Below are positions 9,513 through 18,570 of a stretch of 64,000 nt of DNA, one piece after another. The stretch is from Aquisediminimonas profunda. GTDB taxonomy: Bacteria; Pseudomonadota; Alphaproteobacteria; Sphingomonadales; Sphingomonadaceae. The DNA is taken from positions 868,001-932,000 of the forward strand of contig NZ_CP080327.1 in assembly GCF_019443285.1 (NCBI RefSeq), given 5' to 3'. The notes beneath the pieces are model-generated. The model was not told the DNA's origin. It searched no databases and saw nothing but the letters and a program-made list of their open reading frames with translations. The translations under genes were made by a program, and so were the position numbers. Position 1 is the stretch's first letter; each line of letters starts with the position of its first letter.

Positions 9513-9540
9513 TGGCGGCTGGTGTTGCCACCAGCCGCCA
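9513..9540 (+). terminator. 12-bp perfect hairpin after envC
   Basis: TGGCGGCTGGTG (9513–9524), loop TTGC, then its exact complement (9529–9540), 32 bp beyond the envC stop. The stem is very GC-rich. No T-run follows, so it would be a Rho-assisted terminator or an RNA-stability hairpin rather than a canonical intrinsic terminator. Confidence 0.6.
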
Positions 9541-9916
9541 CTATGTCGAACCTTGCTCGTCCGGTCTTGCGGCCGTCTTTGCCGATTCTGACATCAACAG
9601 GCCTTTCCACAAGGGATCGATCCTGCTGCGGGCTTGCTCCGGCTTGTCGCATTCGCTTCAGGTTGCCCCTCTGCTGTGCGGCCTGCCTTTGCCGACCCTG
9701 CCTGTGTCGTTTCCGCTTTCCACCTTGCGGCTTCATGCAGCCCGTTTCACCGGCTTGCCGCTTTGGAAATCTCTTCGGTTGCCCTTGGATCCTTGCCTCA
9801 GCGACAGTTGGAAGGTCTCATGAAGCGCTGAGTCGTTCCAGCAAAATCGCGTCCTCCTAAGCTGTGGATAACGAGGATAACGGGGGTGAAATCAGCGGTG
9901 TCGTTGCTGGGAGGGT
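9541..9916. other. Gene-poor interval between envC and the DUF2332 gene
   Basis: I see no convincing gene here. The plus strand is rich in CTTGC/TTTGCC-like words, which makes the minus strand purine-rich and creates an 81-codon minus-strand frame coding for an Arg/Gln/Lys-rich peptide with no recognisable family or strong ribosome binding site. No tRNA-, tmRNA- or RNase P-like consensus was found. The only clear element is a perfect DnaA box near the right end. Confidence 0.5.
9863..9871 (-). promoter_or_regulatory. Perfect consensus DnaA box
   Basis: TGTGGATAA on the plus strand reads TTATCCACA on the minus strand, the high-affinity DnaA box. A similar GGATAACG follows a few bases later. 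There is no AT-rich unwinding region or cluster of further boxes, and a single exact match is not very improbable in 64 kb, so this is a weak regulatory call rather than an origin. Confidence 0.35.
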
Positions 9917-10957
9917 TCAACCGGCCCAATCGACAACGGCGCCATGCGGATGGACGTGCCCAAGAAGGCGAGTCGCGCCATCTGGCCACAGCGTGAGTCG
10001 CAATTCCGCGGTCGGCGTGACAGACGCAAATTCATAGCTCAACCAGGCGAGCGGTCGCTCTTCTGTGGCTGCGGCGCCAGCACGCTCCATGGCCGATCCG
10101 ATCCGCGCCCGGCTTTCAGGAGCAACGTACTGGAGTACGATACTGTGATAGACAATCCGCGTGACGCCCTGCGGTTGCGGCCGAGCCAGCCTGTCCTCGA
10201 GCCAATCCGCCGCGTCGGCCCTGGTTATCGGGGGCGGATTGGCCTGTGCCAGCGCGATGGCTGCACTGATCCGTGCGACGCGCGCATCCTGGTCCGGCCA
10301 CACAAAGGCCATCAGACGCTCGACTACCTCCGGCTTCGAAACGTCGAGCGGGTTCTGGTCGACACCAGCGCGGGAGGCTACTGCGACGGGCGCGAAGACG
10401 GGTGGCTTGCCATGCCAGTCCGGCTTGAGCTGCACACCGGAATCGGGATCGCCAGCAGCCGCTCCGCCCAAGACATAGCCAAAGCGGTCAAGATTGAGGT
10501 TGAGGCCAGCGCTGGCACCGAGTTCAAGAAGCTCCACATTTGGCCCGAACCTCGCGGCAACTGCCATGATGCCGGGCCAAAGCGCTCCCGCGCGGGCGAC
10601 TTCGTTGGTCTGCGGCGGGCCATCAAGCCAGGGCAGAAGCCAATCGTCCCATTCGGCAAGCACGCGAGAAACTTGTCCCCGGAAATCACCGCTGCGTGCG
10701 TGGTACAGGGCTGACAGCACCGGATCGGCACCCGATCGCGCCAGTGCATTGAGCCCGCCGGTTATGCGCATCATCAGCGCATCTGCCATGGGATTGCCTT
10801 GCCAGTCGAGGATAGCCGCACCTGTCCGCGTCTTGTGGTCCATGCGCTCCGCAAGCGCTGCACAGACCTCTCCGGTCAGGGGCGATCCCGAAGCAAGACA
10901 GAAGGCTGCCTGCGTCCGGAACGCTTCACGAATCGCGTTTTCGTCAGGGGCCGTCAT
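9917..10957 (-). CDS. DUF2332 family protein
   Basis: 346 residues, the normal size for the family. It matches the DUF2332 pattern: an N-terminal region with [19 protein letters not shown], a central [19 protein letters not shown] motif, and a C-terminal [14 protein letters not shown] plus LGHVHPHG. The LELGASAG block resembles a Rossmann/SAM-binding loop, but no activity is established for the family. ATG 10957 is chosen because the family N-terminus starts there; the frame stays open further upstream only by running antisense through hisG. It is divergent from hisG with a 49-bp gap. Confidence 0.85.
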   Translation of the reverse strand: MTAPDENAIREAFRTQAAFCLASGSPLTGEVCAALAERMDHKTRTGAAILDWQGNPMADALMMRITGGLNALARSGADPVLSALYHARSGDFRGQVSRVLAEWDDWLLPWLDGPPQTNEVARAGALWPGIMAVAARFGPNVELLELGASAGLNLNLDRFGYVLGGAAAGDPDSGVQLKPDWHGKPPVFAPVAVASRAGVDQNPLDVSKPEVVERLMAFVWPDQDARVARISAAIALAQANPPPITRADAADWLEDRLARPQPQGVTRIVYHSIVLQYVAPESRARIGSAMERAGAAATEERPLAWLSYEFASVTPTAELRLTLWPDGATRLLGHVHPHGAVVDWAG

Positions 10958-11006
10958 TTGCCCAAGCTTGCCCTTATTGCGGTGCACAAGTAAAGGCCGC
11001 GCCACC

Positions 11007-11663
11007 ATGGCCACGCCCATCATCCTCGCTGTCCCCAAAGGGCGCATCCTCGAAGAGGCGCTGCCCCTGCTTGCGCGTGCGGGAATTGAGCCCGAAGCGG
11101 CCTTTGGCGATGAAAGCAGCCGCGCGCTTCGGTTCGAGACCAATCGCCCCGATATCAGCCTGATCCGGGTGCGCGCCTTCGACGTTGCGACCTTTGTTGC
11201 CCACGGAGCAGCGCAACTCGGCATCGTCGGATCAGATGTCATTGAAGAATTTGCCTATTCGGAACTCTATGCCCCGGTCGATCTCGATATTGGCCATTGC
11301 CGGATTTCGGTTGCGGAGCCTGCGGCGCTTGCTGCCTCCGACGATCCCAGGCGCTGGAGCCATGTCCGCGTTGCCACCAAATATCCGAACCTCACACGGC
11401 GCCATTTCGAGGCGCGCGGTGTCCAGGCCGAATGTGTCAAGCTCAATGGTGCCATGGAACTGGCGCCCACGCTTGGTCTGTCCAGCCGCATTGTCGATCT
11501 TGTGTCTTCGGGCCGAACCCTCAAGGACAATGGACTGGTGGAAGTCGAAGTCCTTGCGCACGTCTCCGCGAGGCTGATCGTCAACCGGGCCGCGTTCAAG
11601 ACCAATGCCGAGGTCGGCCGGATTGTCGATGCCTTCCGGAGGGCCGTCGATGATCAGGCTTGA
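11007..11663 (+). CDS. hisG: ATP phosphoribosyltransferase, short form (catalytic subunit)
   Basis: 218 residues, starting [18 protein letters not shown]. HisG catalyses the first step of histidine synthesis, joining ATP and PRPP. Conserved blocks include the KGRI loop, LGIVGSDV and [13 protein letters not shown] (PRPP binding). The length and lack of the C-terminal regulatory domain mark the short form, which in known systems needs the HisZ regulatory subunit; hisZ is not in the window. The 3' end overlaps hisD by 14 bp, so the two are translationally coupled. Confidence 0.95.
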   Translation: MATPIILAVPKGRILEEALPLLARAGIEPEAAFGDESSRALRFETNRPDISLIRVRAFDVATFVAHGAAQLGIVGSDVIEEFAYSELYAPVDLDIGHCRISVAEPAALAASDDPRRWSHVRVATKYPNLTRRHFEARGVQAECVKLNGAMELAPTLGLSSRIVDLVSSGRTLKDNGLVEVEVLAHVSARLIVNRAAFKTNAEVGRIVDAFRRAVDDQA

Positions 11664-12936
11664 TGCAGGGTCTGCCGATTTCGAGGCCCGATTTTCCGCT
11701 CTTGTGAATGGCCGGCGCGAGGCTGACCACAATGTCTCGGCAGATGTCGCATCGATTCTGGCCGATGTGCGCGAGAATGGCGATGCAGCGGTCAAGGCAT
11801 TGACGGCGCGTTTCGACGGGTTCGATCTTGATGCAGTCGGCTGGCAGATTCCGCTCGATACATGCCGCGCTGCGCTTGAGGACCTTGCCCCGGAACTGAG
11901 GCAGGCACTGGACCTCGCAGCCTCGCGCATCCGCAGCTATCATGAGGCGCAGCGGCCTCAAGACAGCGATACAACCGATGCTGCCGGCGTCCGCATGGGC
12001 GCTCGCTGGCGGGCGGTCGATGCGGCGGGGATTTATGTCCCCGGCGGTCGGGCCGCCTATCCGTCGTCCGTCCTGATGAATGCCATTCCGGCCAAGGTTG
12101 CCGGCGTGGAGCGGCTTGTGATGGTCACGCCCTCTCCCGATGGTGATATCAATCCGCTGGTTCTTGCGGCCGCAGCCCTTTCGGGGGTGGATGAAGTGTG
12201 GCGGATCGGCGGAGCGCAGGCCGTTGCCGCATTGGCCTATGGCACCAAAAGTATTGCGCCGGTCGATGTGGTGACGGGCCCTGGTAATGCCTGGGTCGCC
12301 GAAGCGAAGCGGCAGCTTTATGGCGTGGTGGGGATCGACATGGTTGCCGGTCCGTCCGAAATCCTGGTCGTTGCCGATGCGGGGAATGATCCGGACTGGA
12401 TTGCCGCCGACCTTTTGAGTCAGGCCGAACATGATCCCACCAGTCAGTCGATCCTCATAACCGATGATTCCGGTTTCGCGGATCGCGTGTCTGCCGCGGT
12501 CGAGCGCAAGCTGGGAACCCTTGCAACCCGAGACGTAGCCCGCGAGAGCTGGGAGACTCATGGCGCGATCATCATTGTTCGCGACCTTGACGATTCGCCG
12601 CCCTTGGTCGACAGGCTCGCGCCCGAACATCTTGAACTGGCCGTCGCGGATCCGGAGCCCCTGTTTGCCCGGGTACGCCATGCGGGGTCGATTTTTCTCG
12701 GTCGCCATACGCCCGAAGCGATCGGCGACTATGTCGGCGGTCCCAACCATGTTCTTCCGACCGGGCGCCGTGCTCGCTTTTCATCAGGATTATCCGTGCT
12801 CGACTTCATGAAACGGACCAGTTTTCTTGCCTGTGACGACGCGGCGATCCGCGTGATCGGTCCTGCCGCTGTCGCACTTGCCAAGGCAGAAGGGTTGCCC
12901 GCCCATGCAGATTCAGTGTCGGAGCGACTGGCATGA
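11650..12936 (+). CDS. hisD: Histidinol dehydrogenase
   Basis: 428 residues, full length for HisD, which oxidises L-histidinol to L-histidine with two NAD+ in the cytoplasm. Family blocks visible are [46 protein letters not shown] and APEHLEL (zinc/catalytic Glu-His). ATG 11650 lies inside the end of hisG, and the stop overlaps the nusB start (ATGA), giving a tight hisG–hisD–nusB operon. Confidence 0.97.
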   Translation: MIRLDAGSADFEARFSALVNGRREADHNVSADVASILADVRENGDAAVKALTARFDGFDLDAVGWQIPLDTCRAALEDLAPELRQALDLAASRIRSYHEAQRPQDSDTTDAAGVRMGARWRAVDAAGIYVPGGRAAYPSSVLMNAIPAKVAGVERLVMVTPSPDGDINPLVLAAAALSGVDEVWRIGGAQAVAALAYGTKSIAPVDVVTGPGNAWVAEAKRQLYGVVGIDMVAGPSEILVVADAGNDPDWIAADLLSQAEHDPTSQSILITDDSGFADRVSAAVERKLGTLATRDVARESWETHGAIIIVRDLDDSPPLVDRLAPEHLELAVADPEPLFARVRHAGSIFLGRHTPEAIGDYVGGPNHVLPTGRRARFSSGLSVLDFMKRTSFLACDDAAIRVIGPAAVALAKAEGLPAHADSVSERLA

Positions 12937-13376
12937 GCCGCGCCCGTGCACGCTCCGCAGCCCGGCTCGCCGCCGTGCAGGCGCTTTATCAGCGTGAAAT
13001 GGAAAATACGCCACTGGCCCAGCTGCTTCATGAATTTCACTTGCACCGGCTTGGCGCGACGATTGAGGATGCGACATATGCGGATGCAGAAGTCGATTTC
13101 TTTGATGACGTGGTGAAGGGCGTCGATGCCCGGCTTCAGGAAATCGACGCAGCGATTGCCGCAAACCTTGGCGAGGGCTGGACAATTGATCGGCTTGACC
13201 GCGCGCTCCGCCAGATCCTCCGCGCGGGATCTTATGAATTGCTGGCGCGTCCCGATATTCCGACGGGCAGCGTGATCAGCGAATATCTTGACGTCGCTCA
13301 CGCCTTTTTCGACCGCAAGGAGAAGAAGTTCGTGAACGGTGTCCTTGATGCCGTTGCGAAAGCTGTTCGGGCCTGA
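12933..13376 (+). CDS. nusB: Transcription antitermination factor NusB
   Basis: 147 residues. The all-helical NusB fold is recognisable from ARLAAVQALYQREM at the N-terminus, the central RALRQILRAGSYELLARPDIP segment and the C-terminal FVNGVLDAVAK. NusB binds boxA RNA with NusE (S10) to prevent premature termination in rRNA operons. It starts with a 4-bp overlap with hisD and is the last gene of the cluster. Confidence 0.96.
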   Translation: MSRARARSAARLAAVQALYQREMENTPLAQLLHEFHLHRLGATIEDATYADAEVDFFDDVVKGVDARLQEIDAAIAANLGEGWTIDRLDRALRQILRAGSYELLARPDIPTGSVISEYLDVAHAFFDRKEKKFVNGVLDAVAKAVRA

Positions 13377-13396
13377 CCGGCTGGCTGCTGTCGGAA

Positions 13397-14635
13397 CTAA
13401 AGGTCTTCGGGGCGCTTTTCTCGCCGAAGCGTGCGGTGAATGATCCCGCCAAGATCCTGAAAGAACGGCCTGGGATCGTCTGCGGTGTAGATGAAGTGAC
13501 GCAGCCGCGGATCGACGAAGCCCGAGAGATAGGACGCCAATTCGGCAAGGCGTGACGGCTTGTAATTGGGGATCGACTTCGGCTTGAAGAGGACCGTGAA
13601 CAGGCGCCGTGTTTCGGGCACCAGGAAGCGTGCACGGCGATCCGTCAGGCGGGGCTTTGCCGGGCCGGATTCACCCAATATCCTGTGCCGATACTGCTCC
13701 CAGGCGAATTCTGCGCCGCAGTGCAGGGCGAGCGGGAGGCTCCCCCAGAACCGGCCATTCACTTCCATCAGCCAGTATTTGCCGGTCTTTGGATCATGCC
13801 GATACTCGACCATTGCCGGCCCCTCCCAGCCAATCGCTGCAAGCAAGGCTGCGGAATGCTCCATCTGGTGCGTGTGACGGCGCAGCGGCACGGACTCGCA
13901 CAATGTCGAAAACCCGCCTTGGGCAGGCCACTCATGGATGCGTCTGTGCTGGAACATCAGGCTAGGCTGGCCGCCAGCCATGTGCAGCATCTGCGCGAAT
14001 CCGAAACCGGAGCAAAAGGGTTGAACAATTGGCCATTCGCGTAACGCGGCATAGCGGTCCAGCAAAGCCAGAAGGGCATGGGGGGATGCCGCATGTTCTG
14101 CCTTGACCAGCGGAAGGCCGTGATCCGCCAATATGCGTGCCATTGCGGGTGGATCGGCCCATTTGGCGACCACGGGATAGGTCAGCGTTTCGGCATATTG
14201 GGCGAAGTCTTCCCCGGCCAGCGGCTGCCAGCTTTCGGGAACGTCGATGCCCAGCCCCGCGGCAAGGGCCAGAGTCCTGCACTTGTCGAGAACGAGATCA
14301 AGTTGCGGCTTGCGAGGTGTGAGAATCCGGCAGCCTTCAATCTCTTCGGGCAGTGCTGCAAGGGCCACGAGATCGTCTTCGGCGATGGCGAAAAGCGCGC
14401 GGGCGCCGGTGTGGAAGACTCGCTCAGGTAGCCACTGGGCAAGAGCCGGGCCTTCTGGACGCAACGAAAAGCCGGACAGATAGCGCGACGTGCGGCCCAG
14501 TGCGTCGCCGTTGCGGCCAATGCCGTGCACGGGCACGCCGCGGCGACCCAGTTCGCGAATGACGGTCAGGCCGACGGGCGTATCGACGCCCAGGACAATG
14601 GCCGGGGGCAGCTTCATGCGGGCCGCAACAGCCAT
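13397..14635 (-). CDS. ATP-grasp domain protein (carboxylate–amine ligase-like)
   Basis: About 412 residues from ATG 14635 (ATG 14617, giving MKLPPAIVLGVDTPVG, is equally possible). The N-terminal pre-ATP-grasp Rossmann region (IVLGVDTPVGLTVIRELGRRG) is followed by an ATP-grasp core: TYPVVAKWADPPAM, YGxxM-like stretches and MVEYRHDPKTGKYWLMEVNGRFWGSLPLAL, which holds the metal/ATP-binding Glu and Asn. The family joins a carboxylate to an amine or related nucleophile using ATP; the substrate is unknown. It is convergent with nusB. Confidence 0.8.
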   Translation of the reverse strand: MAVAARMKLPPAIVLGVDTPVGLTVIRELGRRGVPVHGIGRNGDALGRTSRYLSGFSLRPEGPALAQWLPERVFHTGARALFAIAEDDLVALAALPEEIEGCRILTPRKPQLDLVLDKCRTLALAAGLGIDVPESWQPLAGEDFAQYAETLTYPVVAKWADPPAMARILADHGLPLVKAEHAASPHALLALLDRYAALREWPIVQPFCSGFGFAQMLHMAGGQPSLMFQHRRIHEWPAQGGFSTLCESVPLRRHTHQMEHSAALLAAIGWEGPAMVEYRHDPKTGKYWLMEVNGRFWGSLPLALHCGAEFAWEQYRHRILGESGPAKPRLTDRRARFLVPETRRLFTVLFKPKSIPNYKPSRLAELASYLSGFVDPRLRHFIYTADDPRPFFQDLGGIIHRTLRREKRPEDL

Positions 14636-14726
14636 ACCCCGTCGGCCGCTTCGGCGCGGGTCAAATCCGGGACATGAATCACGCACACCTCATCCAAGAC
14701 TGGACTACGGATTTACGCGCCTGACC

Positions 14727-15263
14727 TTAAGAAGCGGTAATGCGTTCATAGGCGTCCAGATCAGCGCGCGTGTTGAGATTGTGCAGCGGCGCAGATGGCG
14801 GAACCGGTCGGGCGCGGCATCGCTTGATCCAGCCACGGATCGACCGGTCGTTCTGTTCGGCGAGATGACGCTCCAGATCCGGAGCCAGGGCGCTGGGCCA
14901 CCAGCCAAGGAGAAAGTGATCGTCAAGATAGGCCGGTCCGCCTCCGGCCAAGAGTGACGCCATGTCCGGAAGAATGGGCAGCGTGTCGCATCCTGCGCTG
15001 ATGACGCCATCATAACCATATGCGCTCGCATGATGGAGTGCAGCGTTGAGGCCGGCGAGTGGGCCAAGCGCGCCCTGGGGCCGGTCAGCCAGAAATGGCA
15101 GGCCAGTCCAGGTCCGCCCCACGACGACAAGATCTGCAACCTGCCGTGCCAGGGCTTCCGCCACATGTTCGATCAGCGGCTTCCCCCGAAACAGTGCAGC
15201 AGCCTTGTCTCCGCCGAAACGCCGCCCCTGTCCGCCGGCGATGATGGCCCCCAGTGCGCGCAT
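14727..15263 (-). CDS. mobA: Molybdenum cofactor guanylyltransferase
   Basis: 178 residues. The N-terminal nucleotidyltransferase signature GAIIAGGQGRRFGGDKA is diagnostic, and RPQGALGPLAGLNAALHHA and GCDTLP (metal-binding Asp) follow. MobA links GMP to molybdopterin to make the bis-MGD cofactor of DMSO-reductase-family enzymes. The gene follows a small membrane protein gene by 4 bp and probably shares its transcript. No molybdoenzyme is encoded in the window. Confidence 0.93.
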   Translation of the reverse strand: MRALGAIIAGGQGRRFGGDKAAALFRGKPLIEHVAEALARQVADLVVVGRTWTGLPFLADRPQGALGPLAGLNAALHHASAYGYDGVISAGCDTLPILPDMASLLAGGGPAYLDDHFLLGWWPSALAPDLERHLAEQNDRSIRGWIKRCRARPVPPSAPLHNLNTRADLDAYERITAS

Positions 15264-15267
15264 TCCG

Positions 15268-15492
15268 TCACCCCGCCTTCAGGGCAAAGGCTGCAAGAAC
15301 GGCGGCGATGATCATGGCCAGCACGAGGATGAGCGGCCAGGGCATGAAGCCGACGTCGTCGGGGTCAGTGCGATTTGCACGCCGCCGGTCTCCCCATGTC
15401 GCAAGTCCCGCGACGGCGAGAGCCGTTACACATCCACTCCAGAGCAATTGCTGCAACCCTTGGTCCTCTCTGCCAGTCTTGCCCGCAATCAT
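15268..15492 (-). CDS. Small membrane protein, 74 aa
   Basis: Unrecognised family. Two hydrophobic segments (about residues 18–33 and 50–72) separated by a charged loop (GDRRRANRTDPDD) predict a hairpin-like inner-membrane protein. It is positioned 4 bp before mobA on the same strand, which supports it as a real co-transcribed gene. The start could also lie a few codons downstream. No functional link to molybdenum cofactor synthesis can be shown. Confidence 0.6.
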   Translation of the reverse strand: MIAGKTGREDQGLQQLLWSGCVTALAVAGLATWGDRRRANRTDPDDVGFMPWPLILVLAMIIAAVLAAFALKAG

Positions 15493-15543
15493 AGGGAAAG
15501 CAGACCGGGCACCGCCAGCTTTGATTTCGCTCGATTCTCAAGC

Positions 15544-15559
15544 TTGACGTAAACGTAAA
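15544..15559 (+). promoter_or_regulatory. Palindromic operator resembling LiuR (MerR-family) sites
   Basis: TTGACGTAAACGTAAA is a near-perfect palindrome of the form TTkACGT-N2-ACGTmAA. It strongly resembles the sites attributed to LiuR-type MerR regulators of branched-chain amino acid and fatty-acid catabolism in proteobacteria. It lies 48 bp before the nitronate monooxygenase start and contains a TTGACG that could serve as a −35 box. The regulator gene is not in the window. Confidence 0.55.
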
Positions 15560-15606
15560 CTGCGGCCACCGTCCTGCCAAACTTTGCATTTGAGAGGATT
15601 CGCCCC

Positions 15607-16584
15607 ATGAAGACCCGCATCACGGAAATGTTCGGCATTGAGCACCCCATCATTCAGGGGGGCATGCATTATGTCGGTTTTGCGGAGATGGCTGCCGCCG
15701 TTTCGAATGCGGGCGGGCTCGGCATCATCACTGGCCTGACCCAGAAGACGCCTGCGGATCTTGCGAACGAAATCGCCAAATGCAGGGACATGACCGACAA
15801 GCCGTTCGGCGTGAATCTGACCTTCCTTCCGGTCGTCAATGCGCCGGACTATCCGGGGATGGTCAAGGCGATCATCGAAGGCGGCGTGAAGGTTGTTGAA
15901 ACGGCAGGCAACAATCCCGTGCAGGTGCTGCCAGCGCTGCATGATGCCGGCATCAAGGTCATCCACAAATGCACATCCGTCCGTCATTCGCTGAAGGCGC
16001 AGGCGATCGGCTGCGATGCCGTTTCCGTCGACGGATTCGAATGCGGCGGCCATCCGGGTGAAGACGACATACCCAATTTCATCCTGCTGCCCCGTGCAGC
16101 AGACGAACTCGACATTCCGTTTGTCGCCTCAGGCGGTATGGCGGATGGCCGCAGCCTCGTTGCAGCGCTGGCACTCGGCGCCGAAGGCATGAACATGGGC
16201 ACGCGCTTCATCGCAACCAAGGAGGCCCCGGTCCACGAAAAGGTTAAGCAGGCTCTGGTTGCTGCATCCGAACTCGATACGCGACTCGTTATGCGGCCTT
16301 TGCGCAATACCGAACGGGTGTTGACCAATGTGGCTGTCGAACGCCTGCTCGAAAAGGAACGCGCGCTCGGAGCCAATATCACCTTCGCGGACATAGCCGA
16401 GGAAGTTGCGGGCGTTTATCCGCGCATCATGCTGGAAGGCGATATGGAAGCCGGCGCCTGGAGTTGCGGCATGGTCGCCGGGCTGATCCACGACATCCCG
16501 ACCTGCAAGGAACTGATCGACCGAATCATGGCCGAAGCCAATGCCATCATCAACAAGCGGCTGCCCGGGTTCGCCAACGCCTAG
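15607..16584 (+). CDS. Nitronate monooxygenase / 2-nitropropane dioxygenase-like flavoprotein
   Basis: 325 residues forming an FMN-binding TIM barrel. Visible blocks are HPIIQGGMHYVGFAEMAAAVSNAGGLGIITG at the N-terminus (described here in part), PFGVNLTFLP, GFECGGHPGEDD and VASGGMADGRSLVAALALGAEGMNMGTRF for flavin phosphate binding. Family members oxidise alkyl nitronates, though many are enoyl-reductase-like and of unknown substrate. GAGAGGA precedes ATG 15607. The upstream LiuR-like operator suggests a role tied to acyl-CoA or branched-chain catabolism rather than nitroalkane detoxification. Confidence 0.88.
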   Translation: MKTRITEMFGIEHPIIQGGMHYVGFAEMAAAVSNAGGLGIITGLTQKTPADLANEIAKCRDMTDKPFGVNLTFLPVVNAPDYPGMVKAIIEGGVKVVETAGNNPVQVLPALHDAGIKVIHKCTSVRHSLKAQAIGCDAVSVDGFECGGHPGEDDIPNFILLPRAADELDIPFVASGGMADGRSLVAALALGAEGMNMGTRFIATKEAPVHEKVKQALVAASELDTRLVMRPLRNTERVLTNVAVERLLEKERALGANITFADIAEEVAGVYPRIMLEGDMEAGAWSCGMVAGLIHDIPTCKELIDRIMAEANAIINKRLPGFANA

Positions 16585-16596
16585 CAGCGTCTGCCC

Positions 16597-18144
16597 CTAG
16601 CAGCGGAAACCGCGCGCCTTCGGGCCGGGTTCCAGTACGCGGTAGGCCTGCTCGACGAATTCGCAGAGCATCGGTCTCGTGTCGCGCGGATCGATAATGT
16701 CTTCGATCCGGAACTTTTCGGCAGTGCGGAACGGACTGCGGACCTGATTGAGACGGGCAGTGATATCCTTCAGCAGGGCTTTCGGATTGTCCGAAGCTTC
16801 AAGGTCGGACTTGTAAGCCGCTTCGAGTCCGCCCGAGATGGGCAGACTTCCCCAATCTCCGCTTGGCCAGGCGAAGCGCCATTTGAAGCGCGACAAGTTG
16901 GCAGGTGCGCTGCCCCCCATGCCATAGACCTTGCGCAAGATGACGACGCAGATCGGCACCTTGCTCTGATAGACGGCCGTCATCGCGCGGCTGCCATAAC
17001 GGATGGTCCCGTCTTCTTCGGCCTTGCGGCCGATCATGAACCCCGGATTGTCGACCATATGGACGACCGGCAGGTGGAATGTATCGGCCAGATCGATGAA
17101 ACGTTCCACCTTGCGGGCGGTTGCTGCTGTCCACAGGCCACCCAGGACCATCGGGTCGCTTGCCATGATCCCGACCGGATATCCGTCAATCCGCGCAAAG
17201 CCGGTAACAATGGACGGGCCATGCTGCCGACCGATCTCGAAGAAACTCCCCTGATCTACAACGGCTTCGATGATCGGGCGGATCTTGTAGAGATGACGCA
17301 AATCCCGCGGGACCGCTTCGATCAGGAACTGTTCCCGACGATCCGGCTTGTCCCGGGTCGGCTTGCGTTCGGGCAGTTCATGGATCGAGGATGGCAGGTA
17401 GGATAGAAAGGTCCGCGCCATCGCAAAGGCTTCGGCCTCGCTGGCGGCCTCATCATCGATTGCGCCATTCTTTGCGTGGATGTGTGATCCGCCCAGTTCT
17501 TCCTTGGTCCGCTTTTCACCGACGGCAGCGACGACAGGCGGTCCGGCCACGAAAAGCTGGCTCAGGCCTTTAACAAGCAGGCTGTAATGGCTCATCACCA
17601 GCCGTCCGGCGCCCAGGCCGGCCACCGGGCCAAGCCCCAGCGCGACGACCGGAATCAAAGACAGATTGTCGACCATCAGGTCCCAGCCCGGCACTTCAGG
17701 GACATAGGTGAACCCCATTGTCTCGAGCGTCTTGACGGAACCGCCGCCACCCGTGCCTTCGATCATCCGGACCAGCGGCATCCGATATTCGCCCGCCAGC
17801 TTTTCCGACTGGACAAGCTTTTCGTGGATCGCCGCATCGGCGGCGCCGCCCCGGACAGTGAAATCGTCAGACTGAACGACAACCGGGCGCCCTTCGATCT
17901 TGGCCCGACCGAAAAGCATGTTCGAGGGAAGGAAGCTCTTCAGCTCGCCCTTGGCATCATAGGTCGCGGCACCGCCAAGCTGGCCGATTTCGCGAAAGCT
18001 CCCCTTGTCGACCAGCCCCGCTATCCGTTCCCGCGCGTTGAGCTTGCCATCGGCCTTTTGCTTTTTCAGCTTCTCCGGCCCGCCCATCGCCTCGGCAAGC
18101 TTCTTGCGCTTGCCGATTTCATCGACTTCCTTCTGCCAGCTCAT
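16597..18144 (-). CDS. Acyl-CoA carboxylase carboxyltransferase (beta) subunit
   Basis: 515 residues, typical for the PccB/MmdA-type carboxyltransferase. Two crotonase-like halves are visible, with KLNARERIAGLVDKGSF at the N-terminus, IEGTGGGGSVKTLETMGFTYVPEV, a GPVAGLGAGRL acyl-CoA site, and in the second half PVVHMVDNPGFMIGRKAEEDG and YGMGGSAPAN. It transfers CO2 from carboxybiotin to an acyl-CoA. No biotin carboxylase/BCCP subunit is nearby. ATG 18144 overlaps the ABA4-like stop by 4 bp, so they are translationally coupled. Confidence 0.9.
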   Translation of the reverse strand: MSWQKEVDEIGKRKKLAEAMGGPEKLKKQKADGKLNARERIAGLVDKGSFREIGQLGGAATYDAKGELKSFLPSNMLFGRAKIEGRPVVVQSDDFTVRGGAADAAIHEKLVQSEKLAGEYRMPLVRMIEGTGGGGSVKTLETMGFTYVPEVPGWDLMVDNLSLIPVVALGLGPVAGLGAGRLVMSHYSLLVKGLSQLFVAGPPVVAAVGEKRTKEELGGSHIHAKNGAIDDEAASEAEAFAMARTFLSYLPSSIHELPERKPTRDKPDRREQFLIEAVPRDLRHLYKIRPIIEAVVDQGSFFEIGRQHGPSIVTGFARIDGYPVGIMASDPMVLGGLWTAATARKVERFIDLADTFHLPVVHMVDNPGFMIGRKAEEDGTIRYGSRAMTAVYQSKVPICVVILRKVYGMGGSAPANLSRFKWRFAWPSGDWGSLPISGGLEAAYKSDLEASDNPKALLKDITARLNQVRSPFRTAEKFRIEDIIDPRDTRPMLCEFVEQAYRVLEPGPKARGFRC

Positions 18145-18566
18145 GCGGGAAAGAACCTGCGGCGGCCGACCCTGATCACGAAGTAGAGCAACAGGCCAGT
18201 GGGCCCGAGCATCAGGGTCAGGAACAGGCAGGGCAGCACCAGCCAATGCGGAATGCCCTCCCTGCCCGCATCTTCAACTTCCCAGCTACCGATGAACAGG
18301 TCGAACGCCAGGTAATGCGTCCAACCCATCATCACATTTCCGGGCGAGGTAAAGAGCGCGGTGATTTCCGCCAGTGACCCGAAACCGGCGCCGTCGATGG
18401 TTTCTGTCGTGAAGAAGAATTGCGCCAGATATGCCACTGCAAGCAACAGGGCGAGGATGCGGGCAAAGGCGATGCTCGAATCCCTCTGGAGCGGCGCCAG
18501 AGCAAGGACGAGCCAGCCGATCATGGCAAGTGCACTCGTCCCGGAATAAATGCCTTCAAGATGCAT
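18141..18566 (-). CDS. ABA4-like (DUF4281) membrane protein
   Basis: 141 residues with four predicted membrane helices. It has the ABA4-like pattern: ALAMIGWLVLALAP in helix 1, FTSPGNVMMGWTHYLAFDLFIGSW in the middle, and MLGPTGLLLYFVIR at the C-terminus. Plant ABA4 is required for neoxanthin synthesis; the bacterial homologues have no assigned role. It lies 4 bp after the MDR oxidoreductase gene and overlaps the carboxyltransferase gene, making a three-gene operon. A link to carotenoid or lipid metabolism is only a guess. Confidence 0.82.
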   Translation of the reverse strand: MHLEGIYSGTSALAMIGWLVLALAPLQRDSSIAFARILALLLAVAYLAQFFFTTETIDGAGFGSLAEITALFTSPGNVMMGWTHYLAFDLFIGSWEVEDAGREGIPHWLVLPCLFLTLMLGPTGLLLYFVIRVGRRRFFPA

Positions 18567-18570
18567 GATG

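Noticed and set aside
9491-9736. 81-codon minus-strand frame for an Arg/Gln/Lys-rich peptide
   Set aside because: No ribosome binding site, no recognisable family, and composition follows the strand bias of the interval. The terminator-like hairpin lies within it.
9863-9871. Chromosomal origin of replication around the DnaA box
   Set aside because: Only one exact box, no AT-rich unwinding region and no box cluster. About 0.5 exact matches are expected by chance in a window this size on both strands.
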